The notes under the pieces: model-generated | Told to the model about the DNA's origin: nothing | Seen by the model: only the letters and a program-made list of their open reading frames with translations | Databases searched by the model: none | Source: Clostridia bacterium | GTDB taxonomy: Bacteria > Bacillota > Clostridia > Saccharofermentanales > UBA5734 | Assembly: GCA_018056585.1 (NCBI GenBank) | Contig: JAGPFK010000105.1 | Span: 1-6,089, forward strand | Direction: 5' to 3' | Length of the DNA stretch: 6,089 nucleotides | In this document: positions 5,115 through 6,089 of the stretch, one piece after another | Position numbering within the stretch: position 1 is the stretch's first letter | How the letters are laid out: each line of letters opens with the position of its first letter | Made by a program: the position numbers and the translations under genes

Positions 5115-6089
5115 TCAGACACCCTGTTCGGCCAGGCGCTTATAGGATTCGTACCGTTCCCGCGCATCAGCCTCTGCTCTCTCAAATATGCGCTCAACAT
5201 CTTCAGCCGGGTACTTTTTATACAAAGCGGAGTAGCGCACCTCACTTTTAAGGAAAGCTTTAAAATCACCTTTCGGCTCTTTGGAGTCAAGAGAAAACGG
5301 ATTTTTCCCTTCTGACTTAAGAATCGGATTATATCGATACAAATGCCAATAGCCGACATCGACTGCTTCTTTTTCATGTGCTTGCGAAACAGTCAGGCCT
5401 CCCCGTATACCATGATTGATACAGGGTGAGTAGCAAATAACGAGCGAAGGACCACGCCAGCGCTCGGCTTCTGCGAAAGCTCTCAACGTATGGCTCTGAT
5501 TGGCTCCCATCGCGACCTGAGCGACATAAACATAACCATAACTCATGGCCATCATGCCCAGATCTTTTTTCTTGACCGCTTTACCTCCGGCAGCAAACTG
5601 CGCAATCGCGCCCGTCGGCGTTGCTTTGGAAGCCTGCCCGCCGGTGTTGGAGTAAACTTCTGTATCCAACACCAATATATTGACATCTTCACCGCATGCC
5701 AACACATGATCCAGTCCGCCAAAGCCGATGTCATAGGCCCATCCGTCTCCACCGATAATCCAAGTGGATCGTTTGACAAAATAGGGCTCCAACTCCAGTA
5801 TTTGATCAATGAGAGCCTTTGTTCTCGCCTCTCCGGCAGGTTCAGCTTTCAGGGCAGCCGCCAGGGCATCACTGGCCTGCCGTGATGTACTGCCGTCCTC
5901 CATTGTCGAAATCCAGTTCTGAGCCGCGCTTTTTAAGGCTTCGCTTACCTCTTGTTTTAAGAGCTCATCAAGCATGCCGCGAATGCGGGTCCGAAGCTGC
6001 TTGACAGCCAAGTGCATCCCTAAGCCATGTTCTGCATTGTCTTCAAACAAGGAATTGGCCCAGCTCGGCCCATGGCCGCAACTGTTCAT
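5115..6089 (-). CDS. nifJ: Pyruvate:ferredoxin (flavodoxin) oxidoreductase, C-terminal part (5' end off the window)
   Basis: The enzyme oxidatively decarboxylates pyruvate with coenzyme A to acetyl-CoA and CO2 and reduces ferredoxin or flavodoxin in the cytoplasm of anaerobes. The window holds the last 324 or so codons of a protein that is normally near 1170 residues. GHGPSWANSLFEDNAEHGLG at fragment residues 5-24 is the conserved segment leading into the thiamine diphosphate domain. The diphosphate/Mg-binding motif GGDGWAYDIGFGGLDHVL is at 113-130, followed by DTEVYSNTGGQASKATPTG at 142-160. PCINHGI at 222-228 contains Cys223, the family's ligand to the cluster nearest the thiamine. No catalytic change was seen in this part. 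An ATG coincides with the window edge, but it falls inside the conserved region and cannot be the real start. Transcription ends at the stem-loop 38 bp beyond the stop. Confidence 0.96.
   Translation of the reverse strand: MNSCGHGPSWANSLFEDNAEHGLGMHLAVKQLRTRIRGMLDELLKQEVSEALKSAAQNWISTMEDGSTSRQASDALAAALKAEPAGEARTKALIDQILELEPYFVKRSTWIIGGDGWAYDIGFGGLDHVLACGEDVNILVLDTEVYSNTGGQASKATPTGAIAQFAAGGKAVKKKDLGMMAMSYGYVYVAQVAMGANQSHTLRAFAEAERWRGPSLVICYSPCINHGIRGGLTVSQAHEKEAVDVGYWHLYRYNPILKSEGKNPFSLDSKEPKGDFKAFLKSEVRYSALYKKYPAEDVERIFERAEADARERYESYKRLAEQGV

Noticed and set aside
5006..5377. Minus-strand 123-codon open frame spanning the nifJ end and the intergenic gap
   Set aside because: It is in a different frame from nifJ, runs through the terminator stem and ends in the DnaD-domain gene start; its composition is Lys/Cys/Arg-rich without domain features.
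5490..5885. Plus-strand 131-codon open frame
   Set aside because: It is antisense to the conserved thiamine-binding region of nifJ, where strong codon constraint commonly leaves long shadow frames; no ribosome binding site or motif was seen.
6087..6089. ATG at the window edge as the nifJ start
   Set aside because: It lies just before the conserved GHGPSWANSLFEDN segment, deep inside the normal protein, so it is an internal Met and the gene is cut by the window edge.

Overview
The window looks like chromosomal DNA of an anaerobic member of the Bacillota (Clostridia-like), roughly half G+C by eye. The evidence is a pyruvate:ferredoxin oxidoreductase (an anaerobe enzyme), a DnaD-domain/DnaI-type primosome pair (a Bacillota replication-restart and initiation arrangement), a Bacillus-like class I mannose-6-phosphate isomerase, strong AGGAGG-type ribosome binding sites and ATGA gene overlaps. 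No lineage below phylum or class can be assigned from this sequence. No tRNA, rRNA, CRISPR array or mobile element was seen.

Layout. Positions 1-1036 (minus strand) hold most of a membrane-anchored surface protein with two SH3b-like domains and an NlpC/P60-type domain; it runs off the left edge. It overlaps by ATGA the 3' end of acpS (1033-1440, minus), which supplies the 4'-phosphopantetheine arm of acyl carrier protein. A divergent intergenic region of about 240 bp (1441-1681) carries a good sigma-A-type promoter for each direction. manA (1682-2842, plus) converges on dnaI (2849-3859, minus) with only 6 bp between stop codons. dnaI overlaps by ATGA the upstream DnaD-domain gene (3856-5016, minus), so the two form a primosome operon. 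A 98-bp gap (5017-5114) holds a near-ideal stem-loop terminator and a consensus extended -10 promoter abutting it. The 3' part of nifJ (5115-6089, minus) fills the right edge.

The genes serve separate housekeeping jobs: pyruvate oxidation to acetyl-CoA, helicase loading, hexose-phosphate interconversion, lipid-carrier activation and a cell-surface function. They do not look like one dedicated system. The most unusual item is the NlpC/P60-type protein. Its reading frame is intact, but all three expected catalytic positions are substituted (Cys to Thr, His to Asp, third polar residue to Tyr), and the substrate-pocket YxWGG motif is lost. It is therefore probably a pseudoenzyme that binds cell wall rather than cutting it. 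The second most unusual item is the promoter/terminator nesting between nifJ and the primosome operon.
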